Shown here: in pieces, positions 14,907 to 23,051 of the stretch | Numbering within the stretch: position 1 is the first letter of the stretch | Layout of the letters: each line of letters starts with the position of its first letter | Position numbers and translations under genes: made by a program | DNA from: an uncultured Prevotella sp. | GTDB lineage: Bacteria; Bacteroidota; Bacteroidia; Bacteroidales; Bacteroidaceae | Reading direction: 5' to 3' | Length of the DNA: 24,604 bases | NCBI GenBank assembly: GCA_934183135.1 | Contig: CAKPRX010000027.1 | Span: 1-24,604, forward strand | Notes under the pieces: model-generated | What the model saw: only the letters and a program-made list of their open reading frames with translations | What the model was told of the DNA's origin: nothing | Database searches by the model: none

Positions 14907-17021
14907 ATGGAACCGACTAATCCGTCTGTACGCCGCCCCACCGATGAGTATCTTACCATAACCGACCTGTGGTACCTGTGCCTGGCCCACTGGAACTGGT
15001 TTGTAGTATCGCTGATAGTGTGCATCGGCGTGGCCGCCCTCTACCTCTGGCATACCCCCAACCTGTACACCCGCGAGGTGGCCGTGCTCGTCAAGCAGGA
15101 GAGCCAGGGCAAGAGCGCCACTAACACCACCGGCGACAACGACTTTAACAACCTGGGGCTGGTACAGCAGACTACCAATGTTAACAACGTGCAGCGCCAG
15201 CTCTCGTCGCTCGGCGTGCTGACCGAGGTGGCCCGCCGCGTCATGCACCCCAAGACCGACCGCGAGGCCCTGCGCATGGCCGAGGGCATCAAGCAGGGGC
15301 TGAAGACCGAGATAGACAACGACAAGTCGACCATCATCAACATCAAGTACACCAACGTGTCGCCCGCCACCGCCGAGGCCGTGCTCCGCGAGATAGTCAG
15401 CGTGTATAACGAGAAGTGGATAGCCGACAAGAACCTCATGGCCATCAACACCTCGCGCTTCATCGAGGACAGGCTCCGCCTGCTCGAGCACGAGCTGGGC
15501 AACGTAGACGACAGCATATCGCGCTTCAAGGTGCGCAACAGGATAACCGACCTGGAGCGCGTGAGCGACATGTACCTGCAGCAGCAGAGCCAGTCTGACG
15601 CCGAGATACTGCGCATTACCAGCCAGCGCTCCATGGCCCGCTACATCCTTGACATACTCCGCGACAAGTCGGCCCGCCACCAGCTGCTCCCCACCAACTC
15701 GGGCATCAACAACCAGGTGGCCGAGAACCAGATAAACCAGTACAACACGCTCCTGCTGCAGCTCAAGAACAACCTGGTGGGCACCTCGAGCCAGAACCCC
15801 CTCATCATGAAGCAGGAGGCCGAGCTCGACGACATACGCAGGAACATCCTGTCGACCATAGCCAACTACATCAAGACCCTCGACATACAGCTACAGGCCC
15901 AGCAGGGCTACAGCGGCGAGGCAGGCTCCAAGATATCGTCTAACCCCAACCAGGCCAAGCACCTGGTGAGCGTAGAGCGCGAGCAGAAAGTCAAGGAGAA
16001 CCTATACCTCTACCTGCTGCAGAAGAAGGAGGAGAACGAGATAAGCATGACCTATACCGCCGTGAACACCCAGATGATAGACATGCCCCATGGCAGCGAC
16101 AACCCCACCTCGCCCAACAAGCGGCTTATCCTCTTTGTGGCTGCGTTCTTCGGACTGCTGCTGCCCGTCGTAGTGCTCTTTACCCGCGAGAGCCTTAACA
16201 GCACCGTGCGCGACCGCCAGGACATCGAGCACAACACCAACATTCCCCTTATCTGCGACATACCCCTCTATGAGCCATACCGGCAGCACGGACTGCTGGC
16301 TAACCGTTTCAAGAGATGGCCTAAGCTCGTTGTCGAGGCTGGCAAGCAGGATATAGTCAACGAGGCTTTCCGCCTCTTCCGTACCAACCTCGAGTTTATG
16401 ACTCCCCACCGTGGCGAGAACAACGTCTATATCATCACCTCGGTCTATACAGGCTCGGGCAAGACCTTCGTGGCAACCAACCTGGCCCTGACCCTCTCGC
16501 TTACCGGCAAGCGCATACTCTTTGTCGACGGCGACTTGCGCCATGCCTCGGCCTCGCATATCTTCCAGGCTACGGGCAAGGGCCTGGCCGACTATCTCGC
16601 CGGACAGGAAGACGATGTCGACGACCTGCTGTGCCATGTCGACCAGTATCCCACACTCGACATACTGCCTGTAGGAACCATCCCCCCTAACCCCACCGAG
16701 CTGCTTTCGGGCGACCGCCTGGCTTCGCTGTTTGCCGGTCTGCGGCCGCGTTATGACTTTGTCATCGTAGACTGTCCGCCGGCCGAGTCCCTGGCCGATG
16801 TGGGCATCATCGAGCGCTATGCCGACCGTACCCTTGTCGTGGTGCGTGCCGGCCTCTTCGAGCGCCGCCGTCTGGCCGACCTCGACCTGGCTGTCAGCAA
16901 CGGCAAGTACAAGCACGCCTCGGTGGCGCTCAACGGCACCCAGGGCGGTGGCCGCTATGGCTACGGGTACCGGTACGGGTACCGCTATGGATACCGGTGC
17001 GGATACAACAAGGAATCGTAG
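14907..17021 (+). CDS. Polysaccharide chain-length regulator/tyrosine kinase (Wzc-like)
   Basis: A 704-residue inner-membrane protein that controls polymer length and export and phosphorylates its own tyrosines. A Wzz domain starts with a membrane helix at about 31-52. A coiled-coil periplasmic part follows, then a second helix at about 407-427. The cytoplasmic BY-kinase has Walker A TGSGKT (515-520), Walker A' VDGDLR (540-545) and Walker B VIVDCPP (619-625). The C-terminal tail is a tyrosine cluster with eight Tyr in 18 residues, encoded by a 12-bp tandem repeat at 16954-17007. It is probably the autophosphorylated region that interacts with the export machinery. The next gene begins 49 bases on. 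Confidence 0.94.
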   Translation: MEPTNPSVRRPTDEYLTITDLWYLCLAHWNWFVVSLIVCIGVAALYLWHTPNLYTREVAVLVKQESQGKSATNTTGDNDFNNLGLVQQTTNVNNVQRQLSSLGVLTEVARRVMHPKTDREALRMAEGIKQGLKTEIDNDKSTIINIKYTNVSPATAEAVLREIVSVYNEKWIADKNLMAINTSRFIEDRLRLLEHELGNVDDSISRFKVRNRITDLERVSDMYLQQQSQSDAEILRITSQRSMARYILDILRDKSARHQLLPTNSGINNQVAENQINQYNTLLLQLKNNLVGTSSQNPLIMKQEAELDDIRRNILSTIANYIKTLDIQLQAQQGYSGEAGSKISSNPNQAKHLVSVEREQKVKENLYLYLLQKKEENEISMTYTAVNTQMIDMPHGSDNPTSPNKRLILFVAAFFGLLLPVVVLFTRESLNSTVRDRQDIEHNTNIPLICDIPLYEPYRQHGLLANRFKRWPKLVVEAGKQDIVNEAFRLFRTNLEFMTPHRGENNVYIITSVYTGSGKTFVATNLALTLSLTGKRILFVDGDLRHASASHIFQATGKGLADYLAGQEDDVDDLLCHVDQYPTLDILPVGTIPPNPTELLSGDRLASLFAGLRPRYDFVIVDCPPAESLADVGIIERYADRTLVVVRAGLFERRRLADLDLAVSNGKYKHASVALNGTQGGGRYGYGYRYGYRYGYRCGYNKES
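16954..17007 (+). repeat. 12-bp tandem repeat coding a tyrosine-rich tail
   Basis: About four degenerate units of the form TAY-GGN-TAC-CGN encode repeated Tyr-Gly-Tyr-Arg. In the last unit TAC has become TGC, giving Cys-Gly-Tyr. Slippage by whole units would change the number of phosphorylatable tyrosines while keeping the frame. Confidence 0.7.
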
Positions 17022-17070
17022 GCGGCGCCCAGGTGCGCCCCGTCTTAACCCGAAGATATAAGGCCACGCC

Positions 17071-18591
17071 ATGCTACAGGCCAACCGCCGCATAGCCAGC
17101 AACACCCTCTATATGTACATACGCCTCGCCACGATGACTGTGGTGGGGCTGTACACCTCGCGCCTGGTACTCGAGATACTGGGCGTGTCAGACTTTGGCC
17201 TCTTTGCCGTGGTGGGCGGCGTGCTGGCCATGTTCACCTTTATCAGCTCGTCGCTGTCTGTTGCCACGGGCCGCTTCCTCAATATCGAGATGGGCCGTGC
17301 CGACGGCGATGTCAACGCCTCGTTCAACATCAACCTGGTGCTCCATGGCTGCCTGGCCGTCATCATCCTGCTGCTGGCCGAGACCATCGGCCTCTGGTAT
17401 GTTGCCCACAGGCTGCGGGTAGAGCCTGGCAAGATGGACGATGCCCTCTTTGTCTACCACGTCAGCATGGTTACTGCCTGCCTGGGCATCGTAAACAGCC
17501 CTTATCAGAGTCTGCTGACCGCCCATGAGCGTTTCCGTCTGCAGGCCGTCAACGATATAGCCAACTCGCTGGTGCGCCTGGGCTGCATCCTGATGCTTAC
17601 CCTCTACCAGGGCCCCTACGCCCTGAGGCTCTATAGCGTTATCTTCGCCCTTACCACCATCAACACCTTCGCCGTGTACCACTATGTGGCCCACCGCTGC
17701 TGGCCCGGCATCATCAGGCGCCGGTGGATACACGGCTGGCAACGCTATCGCGAGGTGCTCACCTTTGGCGGGTGGAACGTACTGGGCACCATGGCCTATA
17801 TGGTGCGCTCGTCGGGTTCCGACCTGCTCTTCAACCGCTTCTTTGGCACGGCCATGAACGGAGCCTTTGCCATCAGCCGTACGGTGAACCAGAGCATCAT
17901 GTCGTTTACTGGCAGTTTCGACGGAGCCTCGGCTCCCCAGATTATCCAGGCTTACGCCGCCGGCGACCGCCAGCGTTACACCTATCTCTGTAACAAGATA
18001 GGGCGCATCAACATCCTGGTGTTCGAGCTGATGGCCTTCCCGTTACTCATAGAGTTAGGGTTCGTGCTCAGACTCTGGCTCGGCCGTGTGCCCGAGGGTG
18101 CCTACCCCCTTACCTATCTTAATATACTCCTTGGCGGCATGGCGCTTACCTGCGGTGGCATCTACAATCTCATCAATGCCACGGGGCGCATCAAGTGGTT
18201 CAAGATTAATACCAGCGTGTTTTTCATCGTCTGTATCCCTTTGGGCTATGTACTGTTTACGATGGGGTGTCCGCCCTATAGCATCCTGGTACTCTTCTTC
18301 GTGGCCGACGTGTTGCAGCGGGCCGTCCAACTGTGGCTCATGCACCGCCTGTTGGGGTTCGACTCGTGGCAGTATGTGCGTCAGGCGTATGGCCGCCCGG
18401 CTCTCATAGCCATCCTGATGGCCGGCGTGCTCTATGCCAACTCGCTCATGGTGGGCAAGAGCGCAGCCGGCAGTGTGGCCGTCATCGGAGCGTGTGTGGC
18501 GGTCACCTCGTTATTGGTGTTCCTGGTAGGCCTTACCCAGGATGAGCGGGGCACACTGCTCAAACTGCTCTATTATAGAATCCGCCCATAA
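17071..18591 (+). CDS. Polysaccharide flippase (Wzx-like, MOP superfamily)
   Basis: A 506-residue, very hydrophobic protein with about 12-14 membrane helices. The opening RIASNTLYMYIRLATMTVV and LYTSRLVLEILGVSDFG is characteristic of Bacteroidetes O-antigen/capsule flippases. It would turn the lipid-linked repeat unit from the cytoplasmic to the periplasmic side of the inner membrane. It lies between the chain-length regulator and the first glycosyltransferase, only 9 bases before the latter. Transported sugar structure cannot be predicted from sequence. No Wzy-type polymerase is evident in the window. Confidence 0.92.
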   Translation: MLQANRRIASNTLYMYIRLATMTVVGLYTSRLVLEILGVSDFGLFAVVGGVLAMFTFISSSLSVATGRFLNIEMGRADGDVNASFNINLVLHGCLAVIILLLAETIGLWYVAHRLRVEPGKMDDALFVYHVSMVTACLGIVNSPYQSLLTAHERFRLQAVNDIANSLVRLGCILMLTLYQGPYALRLYSVIFALTTINTFAVYHYVAHRCWPGIIRRRWIHGWQRYREVLTFGGWNVLGTMAYMVRSSGSDLLFNRFFGTAMNGAFAISRTVNQSIMSFTGSFDGASAPQIIQAYAAGDRQRYTYLCNKIGRINILVFELMAFPLLIELGFVLRLWLGRVPEGAYPLTYLNILLGGMALTCGGIYNLINATGRIKWFKINTSVFFIVCIPLGYVLFTMGCPPYSILVLFFVADVLQRAVQLWLMHRLLGFDSWQYVRQAYGRPALIAILMAGVLYANSLMVGKSAAGSVAVIGACVAVTSLLVFLVGLTQDERGTLLKLLYYRIRP

Positions 18592-18600
18592 TATAACCCC

Positions 18601-19743
18601 ATGCGCGTACTGTACATTACTCATACCAACGCTCTTGACGGGGCCAACAGAAGTTTGCTGCAACTGGTAAAAGAGCTGCGCGACAATCATGGCGTTGATC
18701 CTGTCGTGGTATGTCCGCGCGACCGAAACGCGCATGTGCTGGCCGATGCTTACGCCAAAGAGGGTATCGAGTGTATTGCCATTCGCTTGGTGAGTTTCAA
18801 GTTGGCGGGGCACCGGTCGCTGCTCGCGCGTCTCTTGCTTGCCCTCTCCTTTATAGTACACAATGTCTATCTCATCTATGCCCTGCGTCGCGTGAGGTTC
18901 GACCTGGTACACAGTAACTCCAGTGTGATAGACATGGGTGCCTATCTTGCCATGTGGCGAGGCGTGCCCCACGTGTGGCATCTGCGCGAGTTCGGCTACG
19001 AGGACTTCCGCATGGAGCCGGTGCTCGGCAGGGGCTACGAGCGGTGGGTCTATAGGAAATGTACTTGCGCAATAGCCATATCCAAGGCCATCGGGCAGAA
19101 GTACAAGCCTTATTTCGGCAGTCGCTTGCGACTGGTGTACAATGGGGTCGTGCCACAACCCGCATCGCTGTCAGCTACCCACGCCAACAGCGTGCCGGTG
19201 TTCTGTATAGTCGGGCGTCTTGAGCCCAACAAGAACCAGATGGAGGTGCTGAAGGCTTGCCGCAGGTTGAAGCGTGAGGGCAAGTGCGCGTTCCGGCTGC
19301 TGATAGTAGGGGGCGGCGGCAACACGGTCTATATAGAAGAACTGAAGCGATATGTAGCCGCCAACCGGCTGGAGGACGAGGTGGAGTTTATGAGCTATCG
19401 CAACGATGTGCCTAAGGTTCTGAGTAAGTGCGATGTAGGGCTGACTGCATCTACCAACGAGGCGTTCGGTCGGGTCACCGTGGAGTACATGATGCAGAAC
19501 CTGGCGGTGATAGCGTCTGACACAGGAGCCAATCCGGAGATTATAGACGACGGGGCGACAGGGCTGCTCTACCATTCGGGCGATGCCGCCCAGTTGGCCG
19601 ACAAGATGAAACTTCTGGCAGAGAACCGCAACCTGCTCCTGCGGCTGGCCGACAACGGGCGGCGACAGGCCCAGGAACGTTTCTCCTCGGTGAGCAACTC
19701 GGACAGCATCTACCGTCTGTACACAACCTTAGTAAAACAATAA
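18601..19743 (+). CDS. Glycosyltransferase family 4 (GT-B fold)
   Basis: A 380-residue cytoplasmic or membrane-associated transferase that adds a sugar from a nucleotide donor to the growing repeat unit. The N-terminal half opens with MRVLYITHTNALDGANRSL, and the Gly-rich acceptor loop is visible. The C-terminal donor domain starts at about residue 200 with VFCIVGRLEPNKNQ, followed by LLIVGGGG and the EX7E motif EAFGRVTVE (Glu287, Glu295), then GANPEIIDDGATGLL. The mechanism is expected to be retaining. The sugar is not known. It lies directly after the flippase gene. Confidence 0.93.
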   Translation: MRVLYITHTNALDGANRSLLQLVKELRDNHGVDPVVVCPRDRNAHVLADAYAKEGIECIAIRLVSFKLAGHRSLLARLLLALSFIVHNVYLIYALRRVRFDLVHSNSSVIDMGAYLAMWRGVPHVWHLREFGYEDFRMEPVLGRGYERWVYRKCTCAIAISKAIGQKYKPYFGSRLRLVYNGVVPQPASLSATHANSVPVFCIVGRLEPNKNQMEVLKACRRLKREGKCAFRLLIVGGGGNTVYIEELKRYVAANRLEDEVEFMSYRNDVPKVLSKCDVGLTASTNEAFGRVTVEYMMQNLAVIASDTGANPEIIDDGATGLLYHSGDAAQLADKMKLLAENRNLLLRLADNGRRQAQERFSSVSNSDSIYRLYTTLVKQ

Positions 19744-19790
19744 GCGGTGTTAAGAGGATTACTTATAGCCCAGCCTTGATTTAGGAAACA

Positions 19791-20861
19791 ATGAACGACG
19801 ATATACGTACCATAGCTTTTTACCTTCCGCAGTTCTATCCTACACCCGAGAATGACCGCTGGTGGGAGCCGGGGTTTACGGAGTGGACCAATGTGGCGAG
19901 CGCCAGGCCGTTGTTCTTCGGCCATCACCAGCCCAATTTGCCACGCGACTTGGGTTTCTATGACTTGCGTGTACCAGAGACACGCGAGCGGCAGGCTCAG
20001 CTGGCCCGCGAGGCCGGCATTGAGGGTTTCTGCTATTGGCACTACTGGTTCGGAGGGGGCAAGCGGATGCTTTCCGAGGTGTTTGATGCCGTGCTGAAGA
20101 GCGGTAAGCCCGACTTCCCGTTCTGTCTGTGCTGGGCCAACCACTCCTGGTATGCCAAGACATGGACGCCCAGTGCCCCCAACAAGTTGCTCTTGGAGCA
20201 GACCTACCCGGGTGTGGAGGACTATGAGGCGCATTTCATGGAGATGCTGCCCGCGTTTAAGGACAAACGATATATCAAGGTGAACGGACGGCTGCTCTTC
20301 GGTGTGTTCCTCGGTTCGGACATTCCCGATTGCCAAGTGTTCTTCGACACCTGGAACCGACTGGCAGCAGAGCACGGCCTGGAAGGCTTCCACTTCTTCT
20401 CGCTCGCCCAGGGGCAGGAGCGCATTGACAAACTGGACGGCCTGGGCTTCGACCGTATCGTCATCGACGCGTATAGCAATCTCGTCAATGAAGTACCTGT
20501 TAACATTCAAAGGCTGCTACGTTTTTTTCATATCCCGACTGTAATATCCTATTCACACTATACTCAACAGTCTTTGAAGTTCTTCAAGCGCAACAGCACA
20601 TGCACGCCATGCATAGACCCCAACTTTGACCATACGCCGCGAAGTGGTTTTAGGGGCTCGTTGCTACAAGGCAGCACGCCCGGAAAATGGGGCAAGTTAT
20701 GCAGTATGACTAAGGACTACATACAGCACAACGATGCCATAGACAACCTCCTCTTCATCAAGGCGTGGAACGAATGGGGCGAGGGCAACTACCTTGAACC
20801 CGACCGGCGCTGGGGAAAGGCTTATCTTGAGGAGACGGCAAAGGTGCTGAAAGAAACTTGA
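19791..20861 (+). CDS. WbsX family (glycoside hydrolase 99-like) polysaccharide protein
   Basis: A 356-residue protein matching the WbsX family (Glyco_tran_WbsX), often found in O-antigen and capsule loci. Typical segments are IAFYLPQFYPTPENDRWWEP with GFTEWTNV, IEGFCYWHYWFGGGKRML, LCWANHSW and KAWNEWGEGNYLEPD. The fold is related to GH99 hydrolases, and the acidic and aromatic residues in these motifs line the expected active site. Whether members transfer or hydrolyse sugar during polymer synthesis is not settled. It is 47 bases after the GT4 gene. Just beyond it the locus is interrupted by the rpn pair. Confidence 0.92.
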   Translation: MNDDIRTIAFYLPQFYPTPENDRWWEPGFTEWTNVASARPLFFGHHQPNLPRDLGFYDLRVPETRERQAQLAREAGIEGFCYWHYWFGGGKRMLSEVFDAVLKSGKPDFPFCLCWANHSWYAKTWTPSAPNKLLLEQTYPGVEDYEAHFMEMLPAFKDKRYIKVNGRLLFGVFLGSDIPDCQVFFDTWNRLAAEHGLEGFHFFSLAQGQERIDKLDGLGFDRIVIDAYSNLVNEVPVNIQRLLRFFHIPTVISYSHYTQQSLKFFKRNSTCTPCIDPNFDHTPRSGFRGSLLQGSTPGKWGKLCSMTKDYIQHNDAIDNLLFIKAWNEWGEGNYLEPDRRWGKAYLEETAKVLKET

Positions 20862-20952
20862 GAAAAACGACAGCGTGTCCTTCGTAAAACGCTTTATCGA
20901 TATAAGAACAATGTTGGCAGAAAACATGATGATAAATTGAGGGTTGTAAAAC

Positions 20953-20983
20953 TTGTGGCTTAAACTTAAAATCATTATATTTG
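20953..20983 (+). promoter_or_regulatory. Promoter of the first rpn gene
   Basis: TTG (20953-20955), a 20-base spacer and TATATTTG (20976-20983) make a near-perfect Bacteroidetes promoter inside the 163-base gap after the WbsX gene. The rpn genes can therefore be transcribed independently of the capsule promoter. Confidence 0.7.
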
Positions 20984-20991
20984 CAACATCA

Positions 20992-22796
20992 ATAAAGTAT
21001 AGGCAATACATTTTTTGCGACACGATGATAGAGAAATACATAAATCCGCATACCGATTTCGGCTTCAAGCGTCTGTTTGGCTCTGAGTTCAACAAGGAAC
21101 TTCTCATCAGTTTCCTTAACGCGATGTTTCATGGCGAGCAGAACGTGCAGGACGTGACGTACCTTAACTCTGAGCATCTCGGTGAGCGTGCCGATGCCCG
21201 CCGCGCCATATTCGACGTGTACTGCCAAAACGACATGGGCGAGAAGTTCATAGTCGAGATGCAGAACGTGTACCAGGAGTTTTTCAAGGACCGCACGATA
21301 TACTACTCCACGTTCCCCATACGCGAGCAGGCCCAGCGTGGCGGCGAGTGGGACTTCCACCTGAATTCCGTCTACACGATAGGGCTGCTTAATTTCAGCT
21401 TTGCCGAGGGCATGGAGAATGCCCACCGCTGGCACCATGAGGTGAAGCTCATGGAGGTGGACACGCATGAGGTGTTCTACGACAAGCTGACCTATATATA
21501 TGTGGAGATACCCAAGTTTGACAAGAGCGAGGACCAGCTTGTGACGATGTACGACAAGTGGATGTTCGTGCTTAAGAACCTTTCGCGTCTTATGGAGCGC
21601 CCCGCCGCACTTCAGGAGCGTGTCTTCACCCGCCTCTTCGAGCAGGCAGAGATATCGAAGTTCAATCCGCAGGAACTGAAGTCCTACGAGGACAGCGTGA
21701 ACGCTTATCGCGACATAGTGAACGCCATAAAGACCGCTGAGAAGAGGAAATATGCAGAGGGAAAAGCTGAGGGCCGTGCTGAGGGGCGTGCCGAGGGTAA
21801 GGCTGAAGTAGCCAGGAAGCTATTGACTATAGGGCTGTCTATAGAGCAGATCACTGAAGCAACAGGCCTTACGGCAGATGAGATAAGGGCACTAAGATAA
21901 AGTAGTAATAGGCAAGACATTTTTTTCGACACGATGATAGAAAAATACATAAATCCGCATACCGATTTCGGCTTCAAGCGTCTGTTTGGCTCTGAATTCA
22001 ACAAGGAACTTCTCATCAGTTTCCTTAATGCGATGTTTCATGGCGAGCAGAACGTACAGGACGTGACGTACCTTAACTCTGAGCATCTCGGTGAGCGTGC
22101 CGATGCCCGCCGCGCCATATTCGACGTGTACTGCCAAAACGACATGGGCGAGAAGTTCATAGTCGAGATGCAGAACGTGTACCAGGAGTTTTTCAAGGAC
22201 CGCACGATATACTACTCCACGTTCCCCATACGCGAGCAGGCCCAGCGTGGCGGCGAGTGGGACTTCCACCTGAATTCCGTCTACACGATAGGGCTGCTTA
22301 ATTTCAGCTTTGCCGAGGGCATGGAGAATGCCCACCGCTGGCACCATGAGGTGAAGCTCATGGAGGTGGACACGCATGAGGTGTTCTACGACAAGCTGAC
22401 CTATATATATGTGGAGATACCCAAGTTTGACAAGAGCGAGGACCAGCTTGTGACGATGTACGACAAGTGGATGTTCGTGCTTAAGAACCTTTCGCGTCTT
22501 ATGGAGCGCCCCGCCGCACTTCAGGAGCGTGTCTTCACCCGCCTCTTCGAGCAGGCAGAGATATCGAAGTTCAATCCGCAGGAACTGAAGTCCTACGAGG
22601 ACAGCGTGAACGCTTATCGCGACATAGTGAACGCCATAAAGACCGCTGAGAAGAGGAAATATGCTGAGGGAAAAGCTGAGGGACGTGCTGAGGGTAAGAC
22701 TGAAGTAGCCAGGAAACTATTGACTATAGGGTTGTCTATAGAGCAGATAGCAGAAGCAACAGGCCTTACGGCAGACGAGATAAAGGCACTAAATAG
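20992..22796 (+). repeat. Tandem duplication of the rpn unit (period about 909 bp)
   Basis: Unit 1 runs from about 20992 to 21897 and unit 2 from about 21898 to 22796. The duplication includes the short leader (GGCAA-ACATTTTTT-CGACACG type) in front of each ATG. The first about 125 coding bases differ at four silent sites and the last about 140 at many. The middle, roughly 21152-21757 against 22061-22666, appears identical. Confidence 0.85.
21025..21900 (+). CDS. Rpn-type PD-(D/E)XK nuclease family protein, copy 1
   Basis: A 291-residue protein of the Rpn/PDDEXK_2 family (once annotated as transposases; E. coli RpnA is a recombination-promoting DNA endonuclease). The opening KYINPHTDFGFKRLFG is the family hallmark. 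Asp64 and the pair Glu78-x-Gln80 in FIVEMQ fit the catalytic core. The C-terminus has AEGR/AEGK tetrapeptide repeats and a helical end LSIEQITEATGLTADEIRAL. The ATG at 21025 is preferred over the open frame from 20953, because that would start inside the promoter. The gene sits within a capsule locus and has its own promoter. Its role here is unknown; mobility, recombination or phage defence are possible. Confidence 0.92.
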   Translation: MIEKYINPHTDFGFKRLFGSEFNKELLISFLNAMFHGEQNVQDVTYLNSEHLGERADARRAIFDVYCQNDMGEKFIVEMQNVYQEFFKDRTIYYSTFPIREQAQRGGEWDFHLNSVYTIGLLNFSFAEGMENAHRWHHEVKLMEVDTHEVFYDKLTYIYVEIPKFDKSEDQLVTMYDKWMFVLKNLSRLMERPAALQERVFTRLFEQAEISKFNPQELKSYEDSVNAYRDIVNAIKTAEKRKYAEGKAEGRAEGRAEGKAEVARKLLTIGLSIEQITEATGLTADEIRALR

Positions 22797-22800
22797 ATGA
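21934..22800 (+). CDS. Rpn-type PD-(D/E)XK nuclease family protein, copy 2
   Basis: A 288-residue near-duplicate of the preceding gene, with the same catalytic residues (Asp64, Glu78, Gln80). It has one AEGR tetrapeptide fewer, Thr for Ala in the following KTEVARK segment, Ala for Thr at IEQIAEATG, and ends KALNR. The gap to copy 1 is 33 bases and carries a copy of the leader but no complete promoter, so it is probably cotranscribed with copy 1. Its stop overlaps the start of the broken glycosyltransferase (ATGA at 22797-22800), which suggests translational coupling. Confidence 0.92.
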   Translation: MIEKYINPHTDFGFKRLFGSEFNKELLISFLNAMFHGEQNVQDVTYLNSEHLGERADARRAIFDVYCQNDMGEKFIVEMQNVYQEFFKDRTIYYSTFPIREQAQRGGEWDFHLNSVYTIGLLNFSFAEGMENAHRWHHEVKLMEVDTHEVFYDKLTYIYVEIPKFDKSEDQLVTMYDKWMFVLKNLSRLMERPAALQERVFTRLFEQAEISKFNPQELKSYEDSVNAYRDIVNAIKTAEKRKYAEGKAEGRAEGKTEVARKLLTIGLSIEQIAEATGLTADEIKALNR

Positions 22801-23051
22801 ATAACACTCCAAAGATATCAATCGTCACTGTGACGTACAACTGTGTCAGCACCGTGGAGCGAACCATCCGCAACGTGTTGGGTCAGACCTATCCCAACAT
22901 AGAGTATATTGTCATAGATGGTGCAAGCACAGACGGTACCCGAGAGACAAAAGAACGCTATGCCGACCGCTTTGCCTACTACATCTCTGAGTCCGACCGA
23001 CGCAGTTGTAAGGGGAGTGTACTAAAGTACTTGCTACAGGAAAGTAAATGA
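22797..23051 (+). pseudogene. Truncated GT2 glycosyltransferase
   Basis: An 84-codon remnant. Residues 1-67 are a clear GT2 N-terminus (ISIVTVTYNC, TYPNIEYIVIDGASTDGTRE) and align well with the protein encoded from 24011. After SESD, where the paralogue has KGIYDAMNKG, similarity ends at about 22998 and 17 unrelated codons lead to a stop. The DxD metal site and acceptor domain are missing, so it cannot be an active transferase. It overlaps both neighbours by four bases (ATGA), so ribosomes may still pass through it. Confidence 0.8.

Noticed and set aside
14055..15680. Long open frame (541 codons) on the minus strand
   Set aside because: It is antisense to the export lipoprotein and Wzc genes, spans their intergenic gap, and has the His/Val/Leu/Gly-rich composition typical of shadow frames.
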